From positions 1-64,000 of the forward strand of contig JAFIGH010000010.1 in the NCBI GenBank assembly GCA_020831525.1: DNA of 64,000 nt, written 5' to 3'. The stretch is from Opitutales bacterium (GTDB lineage Bacteria > Verrucomicrobiota > Verrucomicrobiia > Opitutales > Oceanipulchritudinaceae). A program made the position numbers and the translations under genes. Shown piece by piece: positions 39,177 through 47,563 of the stretch (positions within the stretch are counted from its first letter, which is position 1; every line of letters starts with the position of its first letter). The notes under the pieces are model-generated. The model was given only the letters and a program-made list of their open reading frames with translations. It was not told where the DNA came from and searched no databases.

Positions 39177-39192
39177 AAATAGAATGTTTCAT
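39177..39192. promoter_or_regulatory. 16-bp motif shared with the TonB receptor upstream region
   Basis: AAATAGAATGTTTCAT differs at two positions from 35914-35929. It lies 4 bases upstream of the GH43 ATG. Presence of the same word ahead of two genes of one locus, controlled presumably by the adjacent LacI protein, makes it an operator candidate, but two sites are thin evidence. Confidence 0.3.
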
Positions 39193-39281
39193 CTACAGGG
39201 AGGGCGGCACCCGCAACAAAAAAAGCCCGGAAATCCGGAAATCCGGAAAAATCGCCTCCCGTCGCGCACCCGCCGCACCCG

Positions 39282-40331
39282 TCAGCGGGTCGACTCACCG
39301 ACCGAGAGAGTACTCATGAACTTCAGTGAAGGGACATTCGCATCCCCCCCTGCCTCCACCAGTTCCATAGCCATGGAAAACGCGGCGCGCCCCATCTCAT
39401 AGGTAGGGAGGAGAATCGTCGTGAGGGGGCACCATGCGCACAGAGCGGCATAACTGCCGTTGTACCCGGCGAGGGCGACGTCGCGCGGCACATGGATCCC
39501 GCGGCGGTAGAAGAGCTTCGCCACACTGTTGGCGAGGTCGTCGTCATAGCAAAAGACGGCCTCGGGCAAGGGTTCGCCCTCGGGCAGCCAGTCCTCCGGC
39601 ATGCGCTGGTTCTCCTCCACAAGGTCGCGCATGAGGACGGTGCGGACATCCGGCTCGAGACCCGCCGCCCGCATCGCCCGGCGGTAGCCGTCGATCCGCT
39701 CGCGCGCGCTGTGGTGCATGCGCGACAGCGGCGGATTCATCGTCGACTTGCGCAGCAGAAAGGCGATTCGCTTGTAGCCGCTCCCGACGAGGTGCCGCGT
39801 CATCTCCCTCGCCCCCGCCGCTTCGTCGACATAAACAGCGTTGTGCGGGTGCCGGTCGTTGAGATAGACAATCGGAAGACCCGATCCCTCCAGTTCCGCA
39901 TGGATTTCCGCCGTCATCGCGTGGTGGCTCGTGATGATGAGCGCGTCGAGGTTCTTCTCCCGCAGGATTCCCGGCACCGTCTCGCGGTACTCCCCCGCCT
40001 CCGTAGCCACCGGGGAAAACACCACCCGGTAGTCATGCAGCAGCGCCCCGTCCACGACGCCGCGCAAATAGCCTTCCGGCGCCCGCGTGCGCGGACCCAT
40101 CTTGGCGACAAAAAACCCGACGTTCTGGAAGCGCGACGAGCGGATCGAACCCGCCCCCGCGTGCCGCCGGTAGTCCAGCTTGCGCGCGACCGCCACGACG
40201 CGCTCACGCGTCGCCTCGCTCACTTTCACCGTCGAGCGCTCCGTCGGGCGCAGCGCCTGCGACACCGCCGCCACACTCAGCCCGGCCTCCCGCGCCACAT
40301 CTTTGATCGTTACTCGTTTTCGAGGTTCCAC
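39282..40331 (-). CDS. LacI-family transcriptional regulator
   Basis: Sugar-responsive DNA-binding repressor or activator, 349 residues. The helix-turn-helix is at residues about 6-28 (VTIKDVAREAGLSVAAVSQAL) with hinge helix, and the periplasmic-binding-protein-like sensor domain fills the rest (VGFFVAKMG..., AVFCYDDDLANSVAKLFYRRG, DVALAGYNG). I chose the GTG at 40331 (VEPRKRVTIK); the open frame reaches 40388, but those residues are unlike family N-termini. It heads the xylan locus, 109 bp upstream of GH43, so it probably controls GH43-GH10-TonB and possibly the transporter. Confidence 0.9.
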   Translation of the reverse strand: MEPRKRVTIKDVAREAGLSVAAVSQALRPTERSTVKVSEATRERVVAVARKLDYRRHAGAGSIRSSRFQNVGFFVAKMGPRTRAPEGYLRGVVDGALLHDYRVVFSPVATEAGEYRETVPGILREKNLDALIITSHHAMTAEIHAELEGSGLPIVYLNDRHPHNAVYVDEAAGAREMTRHLVGSGYKRIAFLLRKSTMNPPLSRMHHSARERIDGYRRAMRAAGLEPDVRTVLMRDLVEENQRMPEDWLPEGEPLPEAVFCYDDDLANSVAKLFYRRGIHVPRDVALAGYNGSYAALCAWCPLTTILLPTYEMGRAAFSMAMELVEAGGDANVPSLKFMSTLSVGESTR

Positions 40332-40633
40332 AGCATAGAAAATAAAACTAACTATCCACCCCGCTGCCGCAGAAGCAATCCCAAACACTCCCGGAAAAGC
40401 CCGCCGAGGGGGTGCTCACAGCGTCTGCCACGTGGCGAACAAGCTTGCCCGCCGCCCCCCGCACCGCAGCTTGCGCCGCTTGCGGCCGCGTTCCGCTACC
40501 GACTTCGCACCGCATTTTAAAAACCCTGTCAAACCGTGCCTTTCCGTCGAAACCATATAGACAATACCCCCCAATTCCTTTCTCTTGACCACCAAAACAC
40601 ATTCTGCAAACTTCACACAACCACGCAAACGCA
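40332..40633. other. Intergenic region between divergent LacI and surface-protein genes
   Basis: About 300 bp without a gene between divergently read genes. It is AT-rich next to the regulator start (40320-40380, with TAGAAAATAAAACTAAC) and again near 40540-40620. I see no clear operator palindrome, and the 16-bp motif found at GH43 and the TonB gene is not present. Confidence 0.4.
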
Positions 40634-41548
40634 ATGAACAAGACATCTCTTCCCCGCCTCCTCCTAGCCGGACTCCTCGCCCCGTGGGGACTCTCCGCCG
40701 AACCCGTCACGATCTCCACCGTGCCTTTTGGTGGCATGATCCTCGAGATTCCCGCGGGCACCTCCGTCGTCTCCGACGTGTTCATCGGCAGCGCCCTCTA
40801 TCAGGGACCGGTCGCTTCCGTCTCCGCCGAGGGCGATGTTCTCGGAATGAGCAACGTCCCCGCCATTGAGAACCCCTCCTACATCCACGTCCTCTCCGGT
40901 GACGACGAAGGCATGGTCTCTACCATCCTTGAAGCCGACAGCGAATCCGTCACTGTCGAGACCCCGCTGAACCTCGTCGAAGGCGATATCGTGGCGATCC
41001 GGAAACACCAGACCATCGGGCAGTTTTTTGCAGGGGCGGCGCTGAGTGATTTCGATACCGTCACATTCTACAATACAGATGGAAAGGTCGAAACATTATT
41101 GTATTTCGAGGGCAATTGGTATGATTCGGAGACAGAAGCTCCCAGTGATAATACGATAATTTTCCCTGCGGAGGCCATAGTTCCGTCGCTTTCCGCTGGA
41201 ACGACACTGGTTGTATCCGGGTCAGTATCAGCCAATCCGGTCAAGGTAGAATTTGGCGCAAATGTCGTAAACCTTATCGGAGGATTGGATCCAGTGAATT
41301 CCCCTACCCTGAACTCGATCTTTCTATCTGCATTAAATGACTTTGAGACAGTTACACTTTACAACAATGTGAACGGGACATTAACTTCCACCGGCACTTA
41401 CTTGCGCTTCGGCGACTCACTTTTCGATGCGTTTACCGAAGATCCTGCCGACGACGTAAGCGTTGAAATTGCCAGTGGCGCAGTCATACTTACATCAAAC
41501 AAAGGCTACTTACACATAGGGGCCGCTTATTCCAGCAGCAATGAATAA
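40634..41548 (+). CDS. Secreted protein, TIGR02597-like
   Basis: A 304-residue exported protein with signal peptide (1-22, LLLAGLLAPWGLSA). The recurring patterns are VVSDVFIGSALYQGPVASVS, the IGQFFAGAAL and FDTVTFYNTDGKVETLLYF units, and LGM/IEIPAGTSV. This layout recalls the Verrucomicrobia-specific TIGR02597 family; that match is from memory. The first 400 bp are GC-rich, but from about 41030 the gene turns AT-rich, and the AT-rich stretch continues into the next gene. No PEP-CTERM tail is present. The role is unknown; a surface or extracellular location is likely. Confidence 0.7.
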   Translation: MNKTSLPRLLLAGLLAPWGLSAEPVTISTVPFGGMILEIPAGTSVVSDVFIGSALYQGPVASVSAEGDVLGMSNVPAIENPSYIHVLSGDDEGMVSTILEADSESVTVETPLNLVEGDIVAIRKHQTIGQFFAGAALSDFDTVTFYNTDGKVETLLYFEGNWYDSETEAPSDNTIIFPAEAIVPSLSAGTTLVVSGSVSANPVKVEFGANVVNLIGGLDPVNSPTLNSIFLSALNDFETVTLYNNVNGTLTSTGTYLRFGDSLFDAFTEDPADDVSVEIASGAVILTSNKGYLHIGAAYSSSNE

Positions 41549-41600
41549 ACAAGAGTATTTCCAAACGACGCAGGCAACCTGACATCCAACAACCAATTTT

Positions 41601-42248
41601 ATGCGGCTATTCAAATCAACAAACTTCCTAGCTCTTTTGCTCCTTTGCGCCTCTGTTTCTTATGGCCAGATAACGATTACCTACATGATTGAACGAGAAA
41701 CTGTTTTTCTCCCGGATAACACTAATCTCAATCGTGAGAACTTCGATGAAGGCGAACGGAATGTTACTGTCTACGGAGGACTCGTTGCTTCGGTAGAGGC
41801 GGCTGAAAATGCACTAGCCGGATTCAATACTTCAACAAACCCTAGCGACCGCGTAGCTGCTTTACAATCGGCATTCTCCAGTGAGACCTTTACTTGGCTA
41901 GGCGAACCGATTCCCACTTCAAGTGATTTGTTTGCGAGCAGCCTCGACTGGCGTGGCACGCGCAGCACATCTCCCGGAGAATTCGCCGTTTTGTTAATTA
42001 CGACCCAGCCAATTGCTGAACTACAAATCGATTCTCATGTGGGTTTCGTAATTACAAATCAAGTAGTTTCTTCCGCTCTTGGCGGTGAGTCCATTGGATT
42101 CAATACCACGCCTTTGAATTGGGACAACGCCCTCATCGGCGAACTCGGTTCACTCACTCTCGCCGCCATCCCCGAGCCCCGCGTCTACGCGGCGGTCTTC
42201 GGAATCTTCGCTCTTGGCTTTGTCCTCTGGCGTCGCCGCCGGGCCTGA
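41601..42248 (+). CDS. PEP-CTERM sorting-domain protein
   Basis: A 215-residue exported protein. Signal peptide at 1-22 (NFLALLLLCASVSYGQ). The C-terminus carries the exosortase sorting signal: I-P-E-P, a hydrophobic helix (VYAAVFGIFALGFVLW) and R-R-R-R-A. The middle is beta-rich and unassigned. Such proteins are processed by exosortase and linked to extracellular polymer export. The coding sequence is AT-rich until about 42120 and GC-rich for the PEP-CTERM tail. It follows the previous gene by 52 bp and ends just before a strong terminator. Confidence 0.85.
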   Translation: MRLFKSTNFLALLLLCASVSYGQITITYMIERETVFLPDNTNLNRENFDEGERNVTVYGGLVASVEAAENALAGFNTSTNPSDRVAALQSAFSSETFTWLGEPIPTSSDLFASSLDWRGTRSTSPGEFAVLLITTQPIAELQIDSHVGFVITNQVVSSALGGESIGFNTTPLNWDNALIGELGSLTLAAIPEPRVYAAVFGIFALGFVLWRRRRA

Positions 42249-42276
42249 CGGGTTTGACTATCATACCCTTTCCAAG

Positions 42277-42308
42277 CCCCTCCCCGCCGTCCGGCGGGAG
42301 GGGTTTTT
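42277..42308 (+). terminator. Rho-independent terminator
   Basis: CCCCTCCCCGCC pairs with GGCGGGAGGGG across a GTCC loop (one bulged C), followed by TTTTT. It lies 28 bp after the PEP-CTERM gene and 19 bp from the stop of the convergent M20 peptidase gene. Confidence 0.9.
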
Positions 42309-42327
42309 CTTGTCCAAGTCTCCGCCC

Positions 42328-43701
42328 TCACGCCACGCCCGCGACGGCGGCGAGAATGCGTTCGCTCACGGCGGAGCCGCGTTGGAGCATGCGCAGGTCG
42401 ACGCTTTCGTCGGGCGCGTGGAGGTTGTCGGCGGGGGTGAACATGCCGATCATGAGGGAATCCATCCCGAGGACGCGTTTGATGTCGCCGATGATGGGCA
42501 CGCTGCCGCCCTCGCGCAGGTAGAGGGGCGGTGAGCCGAAGACGTCAGCCACGCCCGCTTCGGCGGCGCGGAAGCCCGCCGCGAGGCGGGGGTTCTGGTC
42601 GGCGGGCGTGTCGGGACGGTCCGGCGGCACGACGCGGTAGGGCGGCCCGCTGTGCCCGGGCGAGAGCTTGAGACGCACGGTGTCCGGGCAGCGGTCCCGC
42701 AGGGCTTTGCGCAGGGCCGCTTCAATCCGCGCGGGGTCCTGCTCGGCGACGAGGCGGCAGGAAATCTTGGCCATGGCACGGGACGGGATGATCGTCTTCG
42801 AGCCCTCGCCTTGGTAGCCGCCCCCGATGCCGTTGAACTCGAGGGTGGGCTGAAAGCGCGTCGCCTCCGCGGGGGACCAGCCGCCCGCGCGCGGGAGCGC
42901 CGGGACGCCGAGGTCCGCCGCAAAGGCGGCTTCGTCAAACGCAAGCGCCTTCAGGCTCTCCCGCTCCCAATCTTCGGGCAGGACCACGTCGTCGTAAAAT
43001 CCGGGCACGTTGACGCGACCGTTGTCGTCGTGCAGGGAGGCGCAGAGGCGGGCGAGGACGGCCACGGGATTGGCCACCGCACCGCCGAAAATCCCGGAGT
43101 GCAAGTCGCTCTTCGGACCCTCCACTTCGACGTCCAGACACACGATCCCTCGCAAGCCCGTCGTGATGGCAATGCGCTCAGGCGAGGGACTCATCGTATC
43201 CGAAAGGAGCACAAAATCGCCCGTCAGCTCCGCCGCGTGCCGCTCCAGCACCCCCGCGAAACTCGGACTCCCGATCTCCTCCTCGCCCTCGATAAGAAAG
43301 GTGAGGCGGATCGGCGCGTCGGGATGTTTTTCCAAGAGCCGGGCCGCCGCCGCGATGTGGACCATCATGGGCCCCTTGTTGTCCGCCGCGCCGCGCCCGT
43401 AGAGCCGCCCGTCCCGGACCACGGGCTCAAAGGGCGGAGTCGTCCAAAGCTCCAGCGGATCGGCGGGTTGCACGTCGTAGTGCCCGTAAATGACCACATG
43501 GGGCCACTCCTCCGGCCCCTCCCGGCGCGCGAGGACGAGCGGATGCAGGGGTGTTTCGATCAGGCGCGTTTCCAGCCCCATGGAGCGGAAAATCCCCGCA
43601 ATGTGCTCCCGCGCCCCCGCCATGCCCTCCCGGCTGCGGGAGTCCGTCGACACACTGGGAAAACGGATAAAGTCAGCGATGGCCTTTTCTACATCAAACA
43701 T
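42328..43701 (-). CDS. M20-family dipeptidase
   Basis: Zinc-dependent peptidase of 457 residues in the M20/ArgE-DapE family, close to carnosinase-type dipeptidases. Visible metal and catalytic positions are H74 and D76 (YGHYDVQPAD), D107 (GRGAADNKG), and the E140-E141 pair (IEGEEEIGSP). The dimerisation domain spans about 200-380. It probably acts in the cytoplasm on dipeptides. I chose the ATG at 43701 (MFDVEKAIADF); the frame is open to 43761. It is the last gene before the terminator, with a 148-bp gap from the giant-protein operon. Confidence 0.9.
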   Translation of the reverse strand: MFDVEKAIADFIRFPSVSTDSRSREGMAGAREHIAGIFRSMGLETRLIETPLHPLVLARREGPEEWPHVVIYGHYDVQPADPLELWTTPPFEPVVRDGRLYGRGAADNKGPMMVHIAAAARLLEKHPDAPIRLTFLIEGEEEIGSPSFAGVLERHAAELTGDFVLLSDTMSPSPERIAITTGLRGIVCLDVEVEGPKSDLHSGIFGGAVANPVAVLARLCASLHDDNGRVNVPGFYDDVVLPEDWERESLKALAFDEAAFAADLGVPALPRAGGWSPAEATRFQPTLEFNGIGGGYQGEGSKTIIPSRAMAKISCRLVAEQDPARIEAALRKALRDRCPDTVRLKLSPGHSGPPYRVVPPDRPDTPADQNPRLAAGFRAAEAGVADVFGSPPLYLREGGSVPIIGDIKRVLGMDSLMIGMFTPADNLHAPDESVDLRMLQRGSAVSERILAAVAGVA

Positions 43702-43849
43702 GGCCCTACCTTCTGCCCCTTTTCCCACACAATGCAATCCCCCGCGGGCGCAGCCCGCCATGGACTGCCGTTCGACAAGCTCGGGTCCAGAGCATCGCCG
43801 AAGGGCAGTGATCTTTCACCGCCTTGGCCGCAGGGCAAGGCGCACGTAA

Positions 43850-46800
43850 TCACCGCAGAGTCATCTCGAAGCGATAGAACACCGGCCACTGAGCGGGTTC
43901 GGGGATGATGAGGCCGAGTTCGTCCGTGCCGATGGGGGCGGCGTCGAGGCTTTGGTCGGAGAAGGGGGTCGAGAGGTCGTCCGACTTTTGCAGGCGGAAG
44001 CGCAGGTGGGGAGCGTAGTCGCCGGGAAAGTCCATGCGAAAGACGAGTTGTCCCTGTTCGTCGCGCTCCATGCGCACTGGCGGCGGGGCGAGGGAGACGG
44101 GCGGACCGTCGGGCATACTCTGGGGGTCGAGGGGATCGGAACCGTCGAGAAACTCCTGGAGGAGGCTGTAGCCGTCGCCGTCGAGATCGGCGAAGGGATC
44201 AAAAGCGGTGTCACCCAGAGCCTGCCACATCCACTCCGGCGGAAGGAGGCCGGGGAATTCGCCGGGATCGTGGGGCGGCAGGCTGACGAGGCTTACCGCG
44301 ATCACTTCCATGGCCTCGGGCGCGCAGGCGGGGGCCTCGACATCGGTGTAGCCGCGCACGTCCACGACCGCCCCCGATAGCAGGCGCAATGAACCCGAAA
44401 TGCGCACCGGATCGCCATCCGCTCCGAGCAGCGCCACGGGGCTGTCGTTGCCAACCCGATACAGCCGCACACATGCCGCCCCCATGCTGTCCGTGTCGAC
44501 CCACAGGGCGATCTCGTCCTGCGGGCGCTCCGCCGCCGCACCGATGACGGCCTCCGCGGCGGCTCGGGCCTCGGCCAGTTCGGCGGCGGAAAGCGCGGTG
44601 GCGGCGGCATAGCCCTCCGGGGGATCAGCGGCGGCACCGAAAAGCTCCCCGCTTTCGAGGAAAGCGCGCAAGACCCGCACCGGCGACGGATACAGCCCCG
44701 GCAAGTCGTTGGCCGCTACAGCGCTGCGGTGGTAGGTCTCCCGCGCCAGCTCGCGCAGGTGCGCGACCCCAGCGTCCGTGCCCGCTCGCACCGCATCCTC
44801 CATCTCCGCAAAGACGGCGGCGAGGTCGTAGCCGCCGTCCACGCCCGGCATTTTGTGGCGCAGCGAGCGCATAAGCGCGCGGGACAAACGGATGCGCTCG
44901 TCATCCACCGGCACATTCTCCGTTTCGGGCGGGAGTGAGCGGTCGCTCTCGCGGAAGGGCGTGAGCGTCACGCGCGGATCGATAATCTCCCCGCGGGCGT
45001 AGAGCGCTGCTCCGAGGAAGCGTTCGAAGAGCAGCAAGGCCAGCGTATCCAAGAAATCGATCTCCCGGTCCATGCGGGGCCTTGTCAACGCCGCGAAGTG
45101 CGCCTGCGCGGCGGCGAGCCATGCGTTGGCTTCGTCCAGCGGGTCGCCCCCGCCGTAGATGTAGGGCACGGGCACGGCGGGCATGGGCGGCGGACGCACC
45201 AGTGCGAGCAGCTCGCGCCCCGTATCCGGATCTTCGTGCGCCGTCTGCACCGGGAAATTCCGCGCCGTGGCAACAACCACAAAGGGCGATGCCGCCCCAC
45301 CGTCAACCGCCGGGAAGTAGGCCACCGGACCGGACGGCGCGCCGGAGGGCAGGCCGTCCGTCGTCGTGCGGGTGGTGCGCAATTGGGCGCGGTCAAGGTT
45401 GTGCAGGCTGACCCGCGCGCCGCGCCCGGTGGCGCTTTCGTCGAGCGGCGGCACAAACGGTGAACCGTCGCCCGTGTCGGGATCGAGCGAACGGGGTGCG
45501 GCGAGCAAATCGAAAAAGCCCGGCGTGACAAACTCCGCCATCCGCCCGTAGTCGGGCACGTTCACGTTGGGATCGAGGTCGGAAGGCCGCGTGGGATAGT
45601 CGCTGTCATCCAGCGGATCGTAGCCGAGGAGCAACTCCACAAGGTCGGGAAAACCGTCGCCGTCGGAATCGGCCGGGCCGCGCGGATCGAGCCCAAGGGC
45701 GGCGCGCACAAAGTCGGGCATGCCGTCGCGGTTCGAGTCCATATCCTCGGGTGCCACGGAAAAGCTGTAGGTCACGTGCCGCAGGGGACCGGCCACACCG
45801 CCGGGGCTGCGCGCGTAGTAGCTCACCACGGTGTCCTTGTAGAGCGGACCCACCGGACCCGTCGCCTCCAGCCACGGTCCCTCATGGTTGAAGCGGTAGT
45901 AGACGGTGTCGCTTGGCCGTGGCGGCTGGAAAGTGAGCGTAATGCTCGCGTCGAAGACGCCGAGTGCGGGCGAGACAGTGGCCTCACCGGGTCCGGCCCC
46001 ACCGGGATCGTCGAGGCTGAAGATGGAGAGCACGGGCAGGACTTCATTGGTCATGACGTGCGCTGCGCCAGCGGGCAAACCGCTGACCGAGGCCGCCTCC
46101 GCCGCGCCCAGTCCGTCCGCCGCGCCCCCGAAGCGCTCCGCCGTGAAATCCACCCGGCCGGCCCCGGCGTCGAGCGAGGGCGAGCGCGTCCAGTCGGGAT
46201 AATGGTACTGCGCGAGCAGTTCCGGCTGCGGATCGACAAAGGGTTCGCCGGTGAAGACGAGGATGTTTGTGGTCGCGCCGAGGACAGGCGGGGGCGCGAT
46301 GCTGTAGCGACCGTGCCCGGCGAAGGATGCGCCGTCGCGCTCGTAGTAGGTGCCGCCGGTCGAATACGATGCACCCGGGACACTCTCAAACAGGTGAAAG
46401 CCGTCACGCCCCGGCAGGGGCAACGCTCCGGAAAAGCGCACCCCCGACGGTGCCGTAAAGGTCTGCTCCGCCGTAAGCCCGCCCCCGCCATCGTCGGCGA
46501 GCACATGGGCGTGCAGGCCGTCCTCCGACACGGCGAGCAAACGCGTGCCGCCGTCGAACCGGACGGGATAGACCCAACCGACGGGGAAGCCCACGGCCGT
46601 GCCGCCCGCGGCTCCGAATTCAGGGTTGCCCGAATCGCCCGCCAGCTGCACCCGCGTCACCGTGGAGTCTCCGGAACCGTAAAGCACGAACTCGCCGCGC
46701 GCGGGCGGATCGAAGACAACAAAGACAAAGCGCATCCCGGCATCGAGCCCGCCCAGCGTATCCAAAACAGGGTGCGCGGCGTTGGCGGCGGAGAGGAGCG

Positions 46801-47563
46801 CCAGTTCGGCGCCGCCCGCCGCCGGTTCCACGAGGGCGGCGAGAAGCGCGGGCGAGCCGTCGCCCGGCACGACCTCCGCCAAAGCGACGGGCGCACCCGC
46901 CGCCGTATTTGTGCGGTATTGATCGGGAGTGCCCGCCACGCTGTGGAAGGAAAGCGCGTGGTCGTCCGGCGCACCGTTGTAGCGGGTCCCCACGGCGACC
47001 CCGTCGAGCAGGGTCGAGACCGCGCCGGGCAATTTGAAGCCGAGCACCGACGATGGGCCGACGCGGTCAAGCGGCAGGCGCTCCGGCGGCACCACGCCCG
47101 TTGCCCCCACAGGCTCCAGCCCGAGGAGGTTCACCCGGTTCGAGAAGGAGGAACCAACGGCAAAGCTGTCACGGTTTGCGGCGACGAAGCGGCCCACACC
47201 CACCCCGTCCACGTCCCGCACGCCCGTCGGGCGCGCGGACGAAAACTCCGGAGCCGCGCTGTGCTCCGCCACGCGGAAGAGCCCGCGCGCGCGCTCCACG
47301 AGCAACAGCTCCTCCGCGCCCGCGTCGGAGTACGCGCCTTCCGCGAAATACTCGTGCTCACCCTCCCAGACTGGCGCGGCGGGCGCGGTTGCGCAAACTC
47401 CGACGAAGGCACAAACGGACATCCCCCACCGGAACACGTGCCGGATCGCCTGGGTAAGTCCGGAGCCCGAAACATTTCCGGCGGTTTTACGCGGTCTAAA
47501 GACACGCGCTCCTGTCGGCAGTCCGGAGATTCGGACGCCCTGGCGTTTCATTCGCGCGTTCAT
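43850..47563 (-). CDS. Giant secreted protein C, 1237 aa, with calcium-binding-type motifs
   Basis: Third gene of a coupled operon; ATG overlaps the upstream stop by 4 bp. The N-terminus has about 45 residues before a hydrophobic segment (SVCAFVGVCATAPAAP), so the signal region is unusually long. Residues 60-550 are beta-rich with FG-GAP-like phrases (DVDGVGVGRFVAANRDSFAV). A thrombospondin-type-3-like acidic run (DSNRDGMPDF..., DSDGDGFPDLVELLLGYDPL) lies near 610-655 and another (DLDGDGYSLLQEFL) near 1150. The rest is unassigned. I expect export to the periplasm or surface and calcium binding, but no enzymatic motif is visible. Confidence 0.75.
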   Translation of the reverse strand: MNARMKRQGVRISGLPTGARVFRPRKTAGNVSGSGLTQAIRHVFRWGMSVCAFVGVCATAPAAPVWEGEHEYFAEGAYSDAGAEELLLVERARGLFRVAEHSAAPEFSSARPTGVRDVDGVGVGRFVAANRDSFAVGSSFSNRVNLLGLEPVGATGVVPPERLPLDRVGPSSVLGFKLPGAVSTLLDGVAVGTRYNGAPDDHALSFHSVAGTPDQYRTNTAAGAPVALAEVVPGDGSPALLAALVEPAAGGAELALLSAANAAHPVLDTLGGLDAGMRFVFVVFDPPARGEFVLYGSGDSTVTRVQLAGDSGNPEFGAAGGTAVGFPVGWVYPVRFDGGTRLLAVSEDGLHAHVLADDGGGGLTAEQTFTAPSGVRFSGALPLPGRDGFHLFESVPGASYSTGGTYYERDGASFAGHGRYSIAPPPVLGATTNILVFTGEPFVDPQPELLAQYHYPDWTRSPSLDAGAGRVDFTAERFGGAADGLGAAEAASVSGLPAGAAHVMTNEVLPVLSIFSLDDPGGAGPGEATVSPALGVFDASITLTFQPPRPSDTVYYRFNHEGPWLEATGPVGPLYKDTVVSYYARSPGGVAGPLRHVTYSFSVAPEDMDSNRDGMPDFVRAALGLDPRGPADSDGDGFPDLVELLLGYDPLDDSDYPTRPSDLDPNVNVPDYGRMAEFVTPGFFDLLAAPRSLDPDTGDGSPFVPPLDESATGRGARVSLHNLDRAQLRTTRTTTDGLPSGAPSGPVAYFPAVDGGAASPFVVVATARNFPVQTAHEDPDTGRELLALVRPPPMPAVPVPYIYGGGDPLDEANAWLAAAQAHFAALTRPRMDREIDFLDTLALLLFERFLGAALYARGEIIDPRVTLTPFRESDRSLPPETENVPVDDERIRLSRALMRSLRHKMPGVDGGYDLAAVFAEMEDAVRAGTDAGVAHLRELARETYHRSAVAANDLPGLYPSPVRVLRAFLESGELFGAAADPPEGYAAATALSAAELAEARAAAEAVIGAAAERPQDEIALWVDTDSMGAACVRLYRVGNDSPVALLGADGDPVRISGSLRLLSGAVVDVRGYTDVEAPACAPEAMEVIAVSLVSLPPHDPGEFPGLLPPEWMWQALGDTAFDPFADLDGDGYSLLQEFLDGSDPLDPQSMPDGPPVSLAPPPVRMERDEQGQLVFRMDFPGDYAPHLRFRLQKSDDLSTPFSDQSLDAAPIGTDELGLIIPEPAQWPVFYRFEMTLR

